From Chromatiales bacterium (GTDB lineage Bacteria > Pseudomonadota > Gammaproteobacteria > Chromatiales > Chromatiaceae), in NCBI GenBank assembly GCA_022360595.1, contig JAKSCN010000367.1, forward strand, positions 1 to 12,888: 12,888 nucleotides of DNA. Direction: 5' to 3'. Under the pieces are notes generated by a model. That model was given only the letters and a program-made list of their open reading frames with translations. It was not told the DNA's origin and did not search any database. Shown here in pieces: positions 7,871-12,888 of the stretch. The first letter of the stretch is position 1. Every line of letters starts with the position of its first letter. The translations under genes were made by a program, and so were the position numbers.

Positions 7871-8938
7871 ATGCTCAACTTTCTCTCTTCGATCTTCTCT
7901 ATGACGCCGGCACAATCCCGGTGGATAACCACTTCAGCCATCAACAAACGCTCCACCGAAGAACTGGTCATTCTGGGACTCTGCCTGGTCAGCGTCCTGG
8001 CTCTCTCACCGTTCATGGTGTTCCGGGTATTGAACAACGAATGGTTTCTTGCCGCCATCAACACGGCTCTGGTCAGCAGCACACTGGTGATGATGGCATT
8101 TATTCTGATCACCCATCGTATCCGTATCGCCAGCATCGTCCTGACATTTTGTTACACAATAAGCATCATCAGCGTTTTACATATCAAAGGCATCTCCCAC
8201 ATCTACTGGACCTACCCGGCAATGGCGGCCGCCTATTTCATATTAAAACCCAGAGAGGCCGCGGCCATTAACACCATGATGCTATTCGCTGTGCTGCCCG
8301 TCATCCTGGCGTCCATGCCACCAGCTCAGTATCTGGTCCTACTGGCCACATTGATTGCCAGCAACCTTATTGCCTATATCTTTGCCCAGCAGATGAACAT
8401 ACACCGTGCCCAACTCTCCGAACTGGCCAGCCATGACCCGCTAACCCGGACCGGCAACCGTCATGCCCTGGAGATCCGCCTGCAGGAGGCGATAGCCACA
8501 AAACAGCGGCGGGAGGAGAATATCGCCTTGATCGTCATTGATGTGGACGATTTCAAAGTCATCAACGACAGCCATGGCCACCACATCGGGGACGATGTCC
8601 TGATCCGGCTGGCCGATATCATGCGCACCCGCATCCGGATCACCGACGGGCTTTACCGATTCGGCGGAGATGAGTTCGTCATTATCCTGATGTCCGCGGA
8701 TATCCCAATCGCCTACAACTTTGCCGAACAACTGCGCGCTTTGATCGAAAACACCCAAATTCTGGCGGACCATACCGTCACAGTCTCCTTTGGCGTTACC
8801 GAGGTGCTCGAGTTCGATATCACTCAAACACTGATAAAACGCGCCGATAAAGCTCTATATCAGGCCAAACAAGCGGGACGCAACCGAGTCAAAATAGTAG
8901 AGGAAAAGTGGGAGCCCACCGCAATCTCAACCAGGTAG
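7871..8938 (+). CDS. Membrane-bound GGDEF diguanylate cyclase
   Basis: The product makes the second messenger cyclic di-GMP from two GTP. The N-terminal half (about 30-173) has five to six hydrophobic helices, giving a membrane sensor module I cannot assign to a named family. The GGDEF domain spans about 180-343: DPLTRTGNR at 189-197, metal-site D224 in VIDVDDFK, FGGDEF with the signature at 265-269, and SFGVT at 306-310. RITD at 256-259, five residues before GGDEF, is an intact inhibitory I-site, so product feedback is expected. There is no EAL domain. A TAA stop directly precedes the ATG, fixing 7871 as the most upstream start, but its ribosome binding site is weak; M11 is an alternative. 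gcvR follows after 91 bp on the same strand. Confidence 0.95.
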   Translation: MLNFLSSIFSMTPAQSRWITTSAINKRSTEELVILGLCLVSVLALSPFMVFRVLNNEWFLAAINTALVSSTLVMMAFILITHRIRIASIVLTFCYTISIISVLHIKGISHIYWTYPAMAAAYFILKPREAAAINTMMLFAVLPVILASMPPAQYLVLLATLIASNLIAYIFAQQMNIHRAQLSELASHDPLTRTGNRHALEIRLQEAIATKQRREENIALIVIDVDDFKVINDSHGHHIGDDVLIRLADIMRTRIRITDGLYRFGGDEFVIILMSADIPIAYNFAEQLRALIENTQILADHTVTVSFGVTEVLEFDITQTLIKRADKALYQAKQAGRNRVKIVEEKWEPTAISTR

Positions 8939-9029
8939 CAACCCGAGCCATACGCAGGGGGAGACAACCGGGGGAGTTGGAGGCTACACTGGAGACAGAT
9001 CAAAGCCATCTGGAGTACTGACCCCGACC

Positions 9030-9569
9030 ATGAGCACACAAAGCAATCATCTGGTTATATCGGCCCTGGGCAAAGACCGCGCCGGTATCGTTGATCAACT
9101 GTCCAAGGCGATCCTCGATGAGGGCTGCAACATCGCCGATAGCCGCATGACCGTCCTGGGTGGCGAATTTGCCGTTTTACTCTTGGTTGAGGGCAACTGG
9201 AATACCCTCACCAAACTCGAGGACAACCTCCCTCAGCTTGAAAATGACCTCGGCATGACCATCATCGCCAAGCGTACCGAGCAACCTAAAGCAACGGGCG
9301 ATCTACTTCCCTACGCCGTGGAAGTGGTGGCAATGGATCATCCCGGCATCGTCCATCATCTGGCCAGTTTCTTTTCCCAACGTCAGATCAACATCCAAGA
9401 CATGACCACCAACCACTACGCCGCGGCGCACACCGGCACCCTTATGTTTTCGGTACAGATCACCGTGGGAATCCCCTCCGACATCCATATCGCCACCTTA
9501 CGCGAGGAGTTCATGGAGTTTTGCGATTCACTCAATCTCGATGCGGTACTGGAGCCACTAAAGGGTTAA
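9030..9569 (+). CDS. gcvR: Glycine cleavage system regulator GcvR (double ACT)
   Basis: The 179-residue protein consists of two ACT domains, about 6-82 (LVISALGKDRAGIVDQLSKA) and 93-175 (YAVEVVAMDHPGIVHHLASF), the layout of GcvR. In E. coli, GcvR binds glycine and opposes the activator GcvA at the gcvTHP promoter by protein contact; it has no DNA-binding domain. Each domain has the ligand-site pattern D-x-x-G-I-V (DRAGIV at 16-21, DHPGIV at 103-108). Linkage to bcp downstream and dapA nearby reproduces the E. coli arrangement. No gcvA or gcv operon is in the window. GGAG lies 14 bases before the ATG, rather far, and no clear promoter is seen in the 91 bp upstream, so it may be read from the cyclase transcript. 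Confidence 0.9.
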   Translation: MSTQSNHLVISALGKDRAGIVDQLSKAILDEGCNIADSRMTVLGGEFAVLLLVEGNWNTLTKLEDNLPQLENDLGMTIIAKRTEQPKATGDLLPYAVEVVAMDHPGIVHHLASFFSQRQINIQDMTTNHYAAAHTGTLMFSVQITVGIPSDIHIATLREEFMEFCDSLNLDAVLEPLKG

Positions 9570-9587
9570 TTTGGAGAAGTAAAGCGT

Positions 9588-10064
9588 ATGTCGACAGCAA
9601 CCATTGGTAAAAAAATCCCCGATCTGGAGCTGACAATCACCGGCGATAAAACCATCCGTCTCACCGATTTTCTCGGCAAACCGGTTGTGCTCTACTTCTA
9701 CCCCAAGGCGAGCACTCCGGGCTGCACACAAGAGGGGCTCGATTTCAAAGAGTCCATTGCCAAATTCCGCCGCCAATCAGCCGTAATCCTCGGCGCATCA
9801 CGCGACAAAATAAAGGCCCAGGAGAATTTTAAAGCCAAACAGGGGTTCCCCTTCGAGCTGATCTCCGACCCGGAAGAGGCACTGTGCAAAGCCTTTGATG
9901 TCATAAAAATGAAAAACATGTACGGTAAACAAGTACTTGGAATAGAACGTAGCACCTTTCTTATCGACAGCGACGGCATCCTGCGCCAGGAGTGGCGAAA
10001 AGTTAAAGTCAAAGGCCATGTCGACGAAGTGCTGGAAGCGGTAAAAGCCCTAAAAAAGTCCTAA
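9588..10064 (+). CDS. bcp: Thiol peroxidase, Bcp/PrxQ family
   Basis: This atypical peroxiredoxin reduces hydrogen peroxide and organic hydroperoxides using thiol donors. The 158 residues show the thioredoxin-like peroxiredoxin fold with YFYPKASTPGCTQEG, where C46 is the peroxidatic cysteine and P39/T43 complete the PxxxTxxC site. E. coli Bcp has a resolving cysteine five residues later (C50); here that position is L51. The only other cysteine is C100 in EEALCKAF, matching E. coli C99. The enzyme therefore works either as a 1-Cys peroxiredoxin or with C100 as partner. It starts 18 bp after gcvR with GGAGAAG upstream, so the two are probably one operon, as in E. coli. Confidence 0.95.
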   Translation: MSTATIGKKIPDLELTITGDKTIRLTDFLGKPVVLYFYPKASTPGCTQEGLDFKESIAKFRRQSAVILGASRDKIKAQENFKAKQGFPFELISDPEEALCKAFDVIKMKNMYGKQVLGIERSTFLIDSDGILRQEWRKVKVKGHVDEVLEAVKALKKS

Positions 10065-10110
10065 GTGCAGCACCATCGATATCTGCAGTCGTCGCACCGA
10101 TTTATCTTTC

Positions 10111-10134
10111 GTTCCTCCGCGACAGCGGAGGAAC
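10111..10134 (+). terminator. GC-rich 10-bp hairpin between bcp and phoH
   Basis: GTTCCTCCGC (10111-10120) and GCGGAGGAAC (10125-10134) form a perfect stem with a GACA tetraloop, 46 bp after the bcp stop. The following CTTCACTTTGCC is only moderately T-rich, so this is a plausible but imperfect intrinsic terminator for gcvR-bcp. It ends 35 bp before the phoH start. Confidence 0.6.
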
Positions 10135-10169
10135 CTTCACTTTGCCATGCATAATCGCAAGGAAACCCT

Positions 10170-11579
10170 ATGACTGAAAATTCAGAACGCCTGCGCCTGT
10201 TTATCCTCGACACCAACGTGCTGATGCACGACCCCACGGCCATTTTCCGTTTTCACGAACACGACATATTTCTGCCAATGATTGTCCTTGAAGAGCTGGA
10301 CAAGGGTAAGAAAGGGATGTCTGAAGTGGCCCGCAACGTCAGGCAGGCTTCCCGCTTTCTGGATGAGATGATGAGCAACGCCACCACAGAGGAGATCGAC
10401 GCCGGCCTGCCACTTCCAGCCGCCAACTACGGACAAAATGGTAATGGTGAAACGAGCGGCAGACTCTTCTTTCAGACCCGTCATCTGCCCAACCTGCTAC
10501 CCGAGTCGTTACCAGGCAACACCCCTGACAACAATATCCTGGGCACCGCGCTGGCGCTGCAAAAAGAGCAGCCAGACCGTCCGGTCACCATCATCTCCAA
10601 AGATATCAACCTGCGCATTAAAGCCGCCGTCGTCGGTATCCACGCCGAAGACTACAGCAACGACCAGGTACTGGATGACGCAAGCCTACTCTACAAAGGC
10701 GAAGAGGAGCTGAGCAGTGACTTCTGGAACGACCACGCCAAAGACATAGAGTCCTGGCAGGAAGAGGGGCGCACCTTCTATCGGGTCTCCGGCCCGGACA
10801 CCGCCTATTGGTACCCCAATCAATGTCTCCACATGGAGGGGGATGAAGGCTTCGAAGCGATGGTGCGCAAGCGCGATGGCGACGACGCCATCATCGAACT
10901 GGTCAGCGACTACCGCAATCCCAAACACTCCGTCTGGGGTATCACTGCCCGAAACCGGGAACAGAACTTCGCACTCAACATGCTGATGGACCCAGATGTG
11001 GACTTCGTCAGTCTGCTCGGCACAGCCGGCACCGGTAAAACACTCCTGGCCCTCGCGGCTGGCCTCACTCAGACGCTGGATCAAAACATCTACCGTGAAA
11101 TTGTCATGACCCGCGTCACCGTGCCAGTCGGTGAAGACATCGGCTTCCTGCCCGGCACCGAAGAGGAGAAAATGGCCCCTTGGATGGGCGCCCTGATGGA
11201 TAACCTGGAAGTACTCACCCAAACCGAAGGGGGTGAATGGGCCCGAGCGGCAACAGATGATCTGTTGAAATCACGCATCCGCATCCACTCACTCAACTTT
11301 ATGCGTGGCCGTACTTTCCTCAACAAATACATCATTCTGGACGAGGCTCAGAACCTCACCGCCAAACAGATGAAGACCCTCATCACCCGCGCGGGCCCCG
11401 GTACAAAGATTGTTTGTCTCGGCAATATCGCTCAGATCGATACCCCCTATCTCACTGAAACCACATCTGGTCTCACCTACTCGGTGGATCGTTTTAAACA
11501 GTGGGAGCATAGTGGGCATATCACCCTGCAACGCGGCGAGCGTTCACGGCTGGCGGATTTTGCATCGGGGAATTTGTAA
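10170..11579 (+). CDS. PhoH-family ATPase with N-terminal PIN domain (PhoH2/YlaK type)
   Basis: The 469-residue protein joins a PIN ribonuclease-like domain (about 8-165) to a PhoH P-loop ATPase (about 255-465). PIN acidic residues are visible: D14 in LDTNVLM, E41/E42 in VLEELD, D120 in TPDNNI and D145 in SKDINLR. The PhoH part has Walker A GTAGTGKT at 284-291, Walker B IILDEAQ at 388-394, and the C-terminal LQRGERSRLADFA. In mycobacteria PhoH2 proteins act as sequence-specific RNA helicase/RNases, there paired with an antitoxin PhoAT; no antitoxin-like ORF precedes this gene. The role in Gammaproteobacteria is less clear, probably RNA metabolism under stress. AAGGAA sits seven bases before the ATG. 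A TGCATAAT sequence at 10148-10155 could be a -10 region, but no -35 is evident. Confidence 0.95.
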   Translation: MTENSERLRLFILDTNVLMHDPTAIFRFHEHDIFLPMIVLEELDKGKKGMSEVARNVRQASRFLDEMMSNATTEEIDAGLPLPAANYGQNGNGETSGRLFFQTRHLPNLLPESLPGNTPDNNILGTALALQKEQPDRPVTIISKDINLRIKAAVVGIHAEDYSNDQVLDDASLLYKGEEELSSDFWNDHAKDIESWQEEGRTFYRVSGPDTAYWYPNQCLHMEGDEGFEAMVRKRDGDDAIIELVSDYRNPKHSVWGITARNREQNFALNMLMDPDVDFVSLLGTAGTGKTLLALAAGLTQTLDQNIYREIVMTRVTVPVGEDIGFLPGTEEEKMAPWMGALMDNLEVLTQTEGGEWARAATDDLLKSRIRIHSLNFMRGRTFLNKYIILDEAQNLTAKQMKTLITRAGPGTKIVCLGNIAQIDTPYLTETTSGLTYSVDRFKQWEHSGHITLQRGERSRLADFASGNL

Positions 11580-11584
11580 AACGA

Positions 11585-11650
11585 CAGTAGCGGAGCCGGA
11601 GTCAATCTGTGGAATGCTACTGATTACATGTATGCGTACTAGATTGACTC
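11585..11650 (+). other. Interleaved inverted repeats (pseudoknot-capable) after phoH
   Basis: CAGTAGC (11585-11591) pairs with GCTACTG (11616-11622), and GAGTCAATCT (11599-11608) pairs with AGATTGACTC (11641-11650). The order is A-B-A'-B', so both stems could form together only as a pseudoknot; otherwise they are alternatives. They start six bases beyond the phoH stop. The second stem may form a 10-bp hairpin with a 32-nt loop at the phoH mRNA end. Confidence 0.5.
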
Positions 11651-11735
11651 AGCACCGAAGCCAACGGCGACCTCCATGTCATCGAGCAACGCAGTCAGAG
11701 GCGGGTTAAGGCGCAGTTGTTTGGGCGTAGCGAGT

Positions 11736-11846
11736 TCTGCGCCGCCGCCTCTGGCGAGTAGCGCAGAGCACCCCGCAGGGGTGACATGGGGGAGCGATGG
11801 TTTTGGTTACTTTTGCCGAAACAAAAGTAACTCGCCAAGCAGGCGA
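11736..11846. repeat. Compound intergenic hairpin repeat (GTTACTTTTG...CAAAAGTAAC type)
   Basis: Three inverted repeats lie in series: TCTGCGC/GCGCAGA (11736-11742, 11761-11767), a perfect 10-bp stem GTTACTTTTG/CAAAAGTAAC with a CCGAAA loop (11806-11831), and TCGCC/GGCGA (11832-11836, 11842-11846). From memory, a GGTTTTGGTTACTTTTG module followed by its complement recurs in intergenic DNA of many Proteobacteria and gives rise to short spurious protein predictions. No U tract follows the main stem on either strand, so it is not an ordinary terminator. Confidence 0.6.
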
Positions 11847-11864
11847 AACACAGCCGTTAACAAC

Positions 11865-12302
11865 TCACTCTGGAACAGCAACTCTAGAAGCATGCCACGC
11901 TCCCCCGCATTGACCTGCCCTGAATCGCCCTTCAGCCCTACCACTATCATCAAGCCATCCCCTAAATACAATATCTTCCTTGCGTTCCTGAAGAAAATCA
12001 CCTGTAGAGGTGACAGCATCTTCCATCGCAAACTCCACGTAACCGTCTAATCGAATCGGCACATCAAAAGGGAAATTGGTGTATAGCTTGCTAAATAACC
12101 GACCGTTTCTAACGATAAAGCCGATAGCAAAATCGAGATTACATACTGTATAACCGGACTCAGGCTGAGACAGCGCCTCCCCTCTCCAAGCACCTTCCAG
12201 GCCTTCCATATTAATCGGCTTTCTGAGTTCATCATCATGAACACAGGCAGTTAAAATAAGCAACATTGAGATAATACAGAAAGCGGCAACTCCCTTATTC
12301 AT
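11865..12302 (-). CDS. Small secreted lipoprotein, unknown function
   Basis: The 145-residue product starts with a lipoprotein signal peptide (MNKGVAAFCIISMLLILTAC) in which LTAC is the lipobox and C20 the lipidated cysteine. Residue 21 is Val, so the +2 sorting rule does not predict inner-membrane retention. The mature part (LEGAWRGEALSQPESGY, then RGWLDDSGRAEGRFRAG) has the look of a small beta-rich domain, with repeated G-x-W-R-G and G-R-x-x-G turns; two mature cysteines (in TVCNLD and GQCGGAW) could form a disulfide. I do not recognise a family. GGAG lies eight bases before the ATG. Its start overlaps the stop of a 32-codon ORF by ATGA. It is convergent with phoH. Confidence 0.8.
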   Translation of the reverse strand: MNKGVAAFCIISMLLILTACVHDDELRKPINMEGLEGAWRGEALSQPESGYTVCNLDFAIGFIVRNGRLFSKLYTNFPFDVPIRLDGYVEFAMEDAVTSTGDFLQERKEDIVFRGWLDDSGRAEGRFRAGQCGGAWHASRVAVPE

Positions 12303-12397
12303 TCTATTTTCTCCATAAAAACTACCAGGGATAACTTCTGTGGGAAACCATAGTCAAATAAACAAGGTATAATACATCCAATATTTTTATCTGCCAC
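12299..12397 (-). CDS. Possible 32-codon ORF translationally coupled to the lipoprotein gene
   Basis: A GTG at 12397-12395 is preceded by AAGGGGG at about seven bases, a strong Shine-Dalgarno match. The ORF begins MADKNIGCIIPCLFDYGF and runs 32 codons to a TGA whose bases overlap the lipoprotein ATG (ATGA). This is the classic layout for coupled translation. The frame is open upstream of the GTG to a TAA at 12439-12437, so a slightly longer form is possible but without a better start. The peptide has two cysteines and no recognisable motif. It may be a leader peptide, a small protein, or a relic. Confidence 0.35.
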   Translation of the reverse strand: MADKNIGCIIPCLFDYGFPQKLSLVVFMEKIE

Positions 12398-12419
12398 ACT
12401 AATTACCCCCTTCCATACC

Positions 12420-12677
12420 CCATGAAGTTCAAACCGTTAATGGCCGGTACAACCTCCGTGCTTCCCCAAGCCCTTTGATAAAACACCGCCCCACCTGCTT
12501 GGCCAGTTGTTTAATCTGATCCAATCAACCAATCACCGACGGTTGGCTCCAGCGGCTCCTGACCTGACGGTAAAAGCCGTGATGAAATAAACGAACTTCC
12601 CCTGCCAGAGCCTGAAACGGGACAGTGATCATTAAGATCTATTGGGTGCAAAGGTGGCAGGGGTTTGAATTTCATCA
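12420..12677. repeat. Segment bounded by imperfect inverted repeats, with internal stem-loop
   Basis: CCATGAAGTTCAAACC at 12420-12435 and the complement of 12662-12677 (TGATGAAATTCAAACC) agree at 13 of 16 positions. Inside, TGATGAAAT (12580-12588) and CCCCTGCCA (12599-12607) pair exactly with ATTTCATCA (12669-12677) and TGGCAGGGG (12655-12663), making a long hairpin with an asymmetric internal loop. The segment has the size of a miniature element, but no transposase and no clear target-site duplication are visible. Confidence 0.4.
12511..12675 (-). pseudogene. Possible ORF remnant, 54 codons
   Basis: From ATG at 12675 to TAA at 12511 a 54-codon frame encodes a Pro/Ser/Gly-rich peptide beginning MKFKPLPPLHPIDLNDH. 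In a different frame, just downstream, about 31 codons (containing DQIKQLAKQVGRCFIKG) continue to a TGA at 12431-12429. Two adjacent open frames may reflect a decayed, frameshifted gene or be chance. No ribosome binding site precedes the ATG, and it coincides with the inverted repeat. I do not recognise the peptide. Confidence 0.2.
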
Positions 12678-12855
12678 GGGCTCGGCAGGCAATATGCCAT
12701 TGAGAAGCCGGATATATGTCGATAACCGTTATCTCTGAGCTGCTACTGAAAAGGAACTGGATAGAATTAATCGAGAATATATGTTGAATTACTTAGAGTG
12801 TCATATATGTCCTGGTCTCCGTTAGATGTACCCTAAAAAATCATGGGTATCCTAG

Positions 12856-12888
12856 GGCCTGTTGACACTAATTTGATTGTCACTGTTG
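12856..12888 (+). repeat. Dispersed intergenic repeat, copy 2 (cut by window edge)
   Basis: These 33 bp match 7550-7582 at 29 of 33 positions in direct orientation, with an identical inner 18 bp at 12871-12888. The outer end follows a CCTAGG palindrome (12851-12856). The rest of the unit lies beyond the window. Confidence 0.8.

Larger units (their letters stand above)
11580..11864. other. Structured intergenic region between phoH and a convergent lipoprotein gene
   Basis: I find no supported gene in these 285 bp. The left part holds two interleaved inverted repeats (11585-11650) and the right part a compound hairpin repeat (about 11730-11846). Both lie where two convergent genes end, a usual place for transcript-end structures and repeats. 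Confidence 0.7.
12303..12888. other. Repeat-bearing, mostly non-coding right end
   Basis: Apart from the 32-codon ORF near 12299-12397, no gene is supported here. The region holds inverted repeats between 12420 and 12677, possible ORF remnants on the minus strand, an AT-rich stretch from 12720 with three TATATG sequences, and copy 2 of the dispersed repeat at the window end. Confidence 0.6.

Noticed and set aside
7714..8136. 140-codon minus-strand frame overlapping the start of the diguanylate cyclase
   Set aside because: Antisense to the membrane domain and intergenic repeat; no protein motif and no supporting start signals.
10065..10169. Antitoxin gene upstream of the PhoH-PIN protein, as in mycobacterial PhoAT-PhoH2
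   Set aside because: Only a hairpin and a ribosome binding site are present in the 105-bp gap; no start-to-stop frame of useful length on the plus strand.
10686..11222. 178-codon minus-strand frame inside phoH
   Set aside because: Antisense to the PIN/PhoH linker and Walker A region of a well-supported gene; no independent signals.
11676..12050. 124-codon plus-strand frame through the hairpin repeat and the lipoprotein gene
   Set aside because: It translates the compound repeat (GFGYFCRNKSNSPS) and then runs antisense to the lipoprotein. It is the kind of spurious ORF such repeats produce.
12422..12478. Plus-strand ORF of 18 codons (MKFKPLMAGTTSVLPQAL)
   Set aside because: No Shine-Dalgarno. 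Its first codons are simply the inverted copy of the MKFKPL-coding repeat end at 12675.

Overview
This window comes from a gammaproteobacterial chromosome. The gene order matches the E. coli bcp-gcvR / dapA-bamC neighbourhood: gcvR and bcp run rightwards, dapA and bamC run leftwards from the same central region, and purine genes lie nearby. PurL is the single-chain, about 1,295-residue type usual in Gammaproteobacteria. The content (GGDEF protein, PhoH-PIN protein, many intergenic repeats) would suit a free-living or symbiotic gammaproteobacterium, perhaps a Chromatiales-like sulfur oxidiser. That last placement is only an impression from memory of similar gene orders.

Left half, all on the minus strand, read right to left: dapA (lysine/diaminopimelate synthesis), bamC (outer-membrane assembly lipoprotein), a YycJ/WalJ-like metallo-beta-lactamase-fold hydrolase that starts at TTG four bases after the bamC stop, and a four-helix membrane protein of unknown role that starts two bases after the hydrolase stop. 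After a 119-bp gap comes purL, then the first 22 codons of an AzlC-type branched-chain amino-acid permease cut by the window edge. dapA has a good sigma-70 promoter. No strong terminator separates the later genes, so much of this stretch may be one transcript.

Centre and right, on the plus strand: a membrane diguanylate cyclase with an intact active site and I-site, gcvR (two ACT domains), bcp (peroxiredoxin without the usual nearby resolving cysteine), and a PIN-PhoH ATPase. The diguanylate cyclase sits between the otherwise classic divergent dapA/gcvR pair. The 406-bp dapA/cyclase intergenic region carries a dispersed repeat whose second copy ends the window.

Right end: a repeat-rich, structured intergenic region follows phoH. 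Beyond it is a small leftward lipoprotein gene that appears translationally coupled to an unlisted 32-codon ORF. The last 490 bp hold inverted repeats and possible ORF remnants but no gene I can support. No CRISPR array, tRNA, rRNA, complete insertion sequence or clearly new multi-gene system was found. The most unusual material is the intergenic repeat and structure content between 11580 and 12888.
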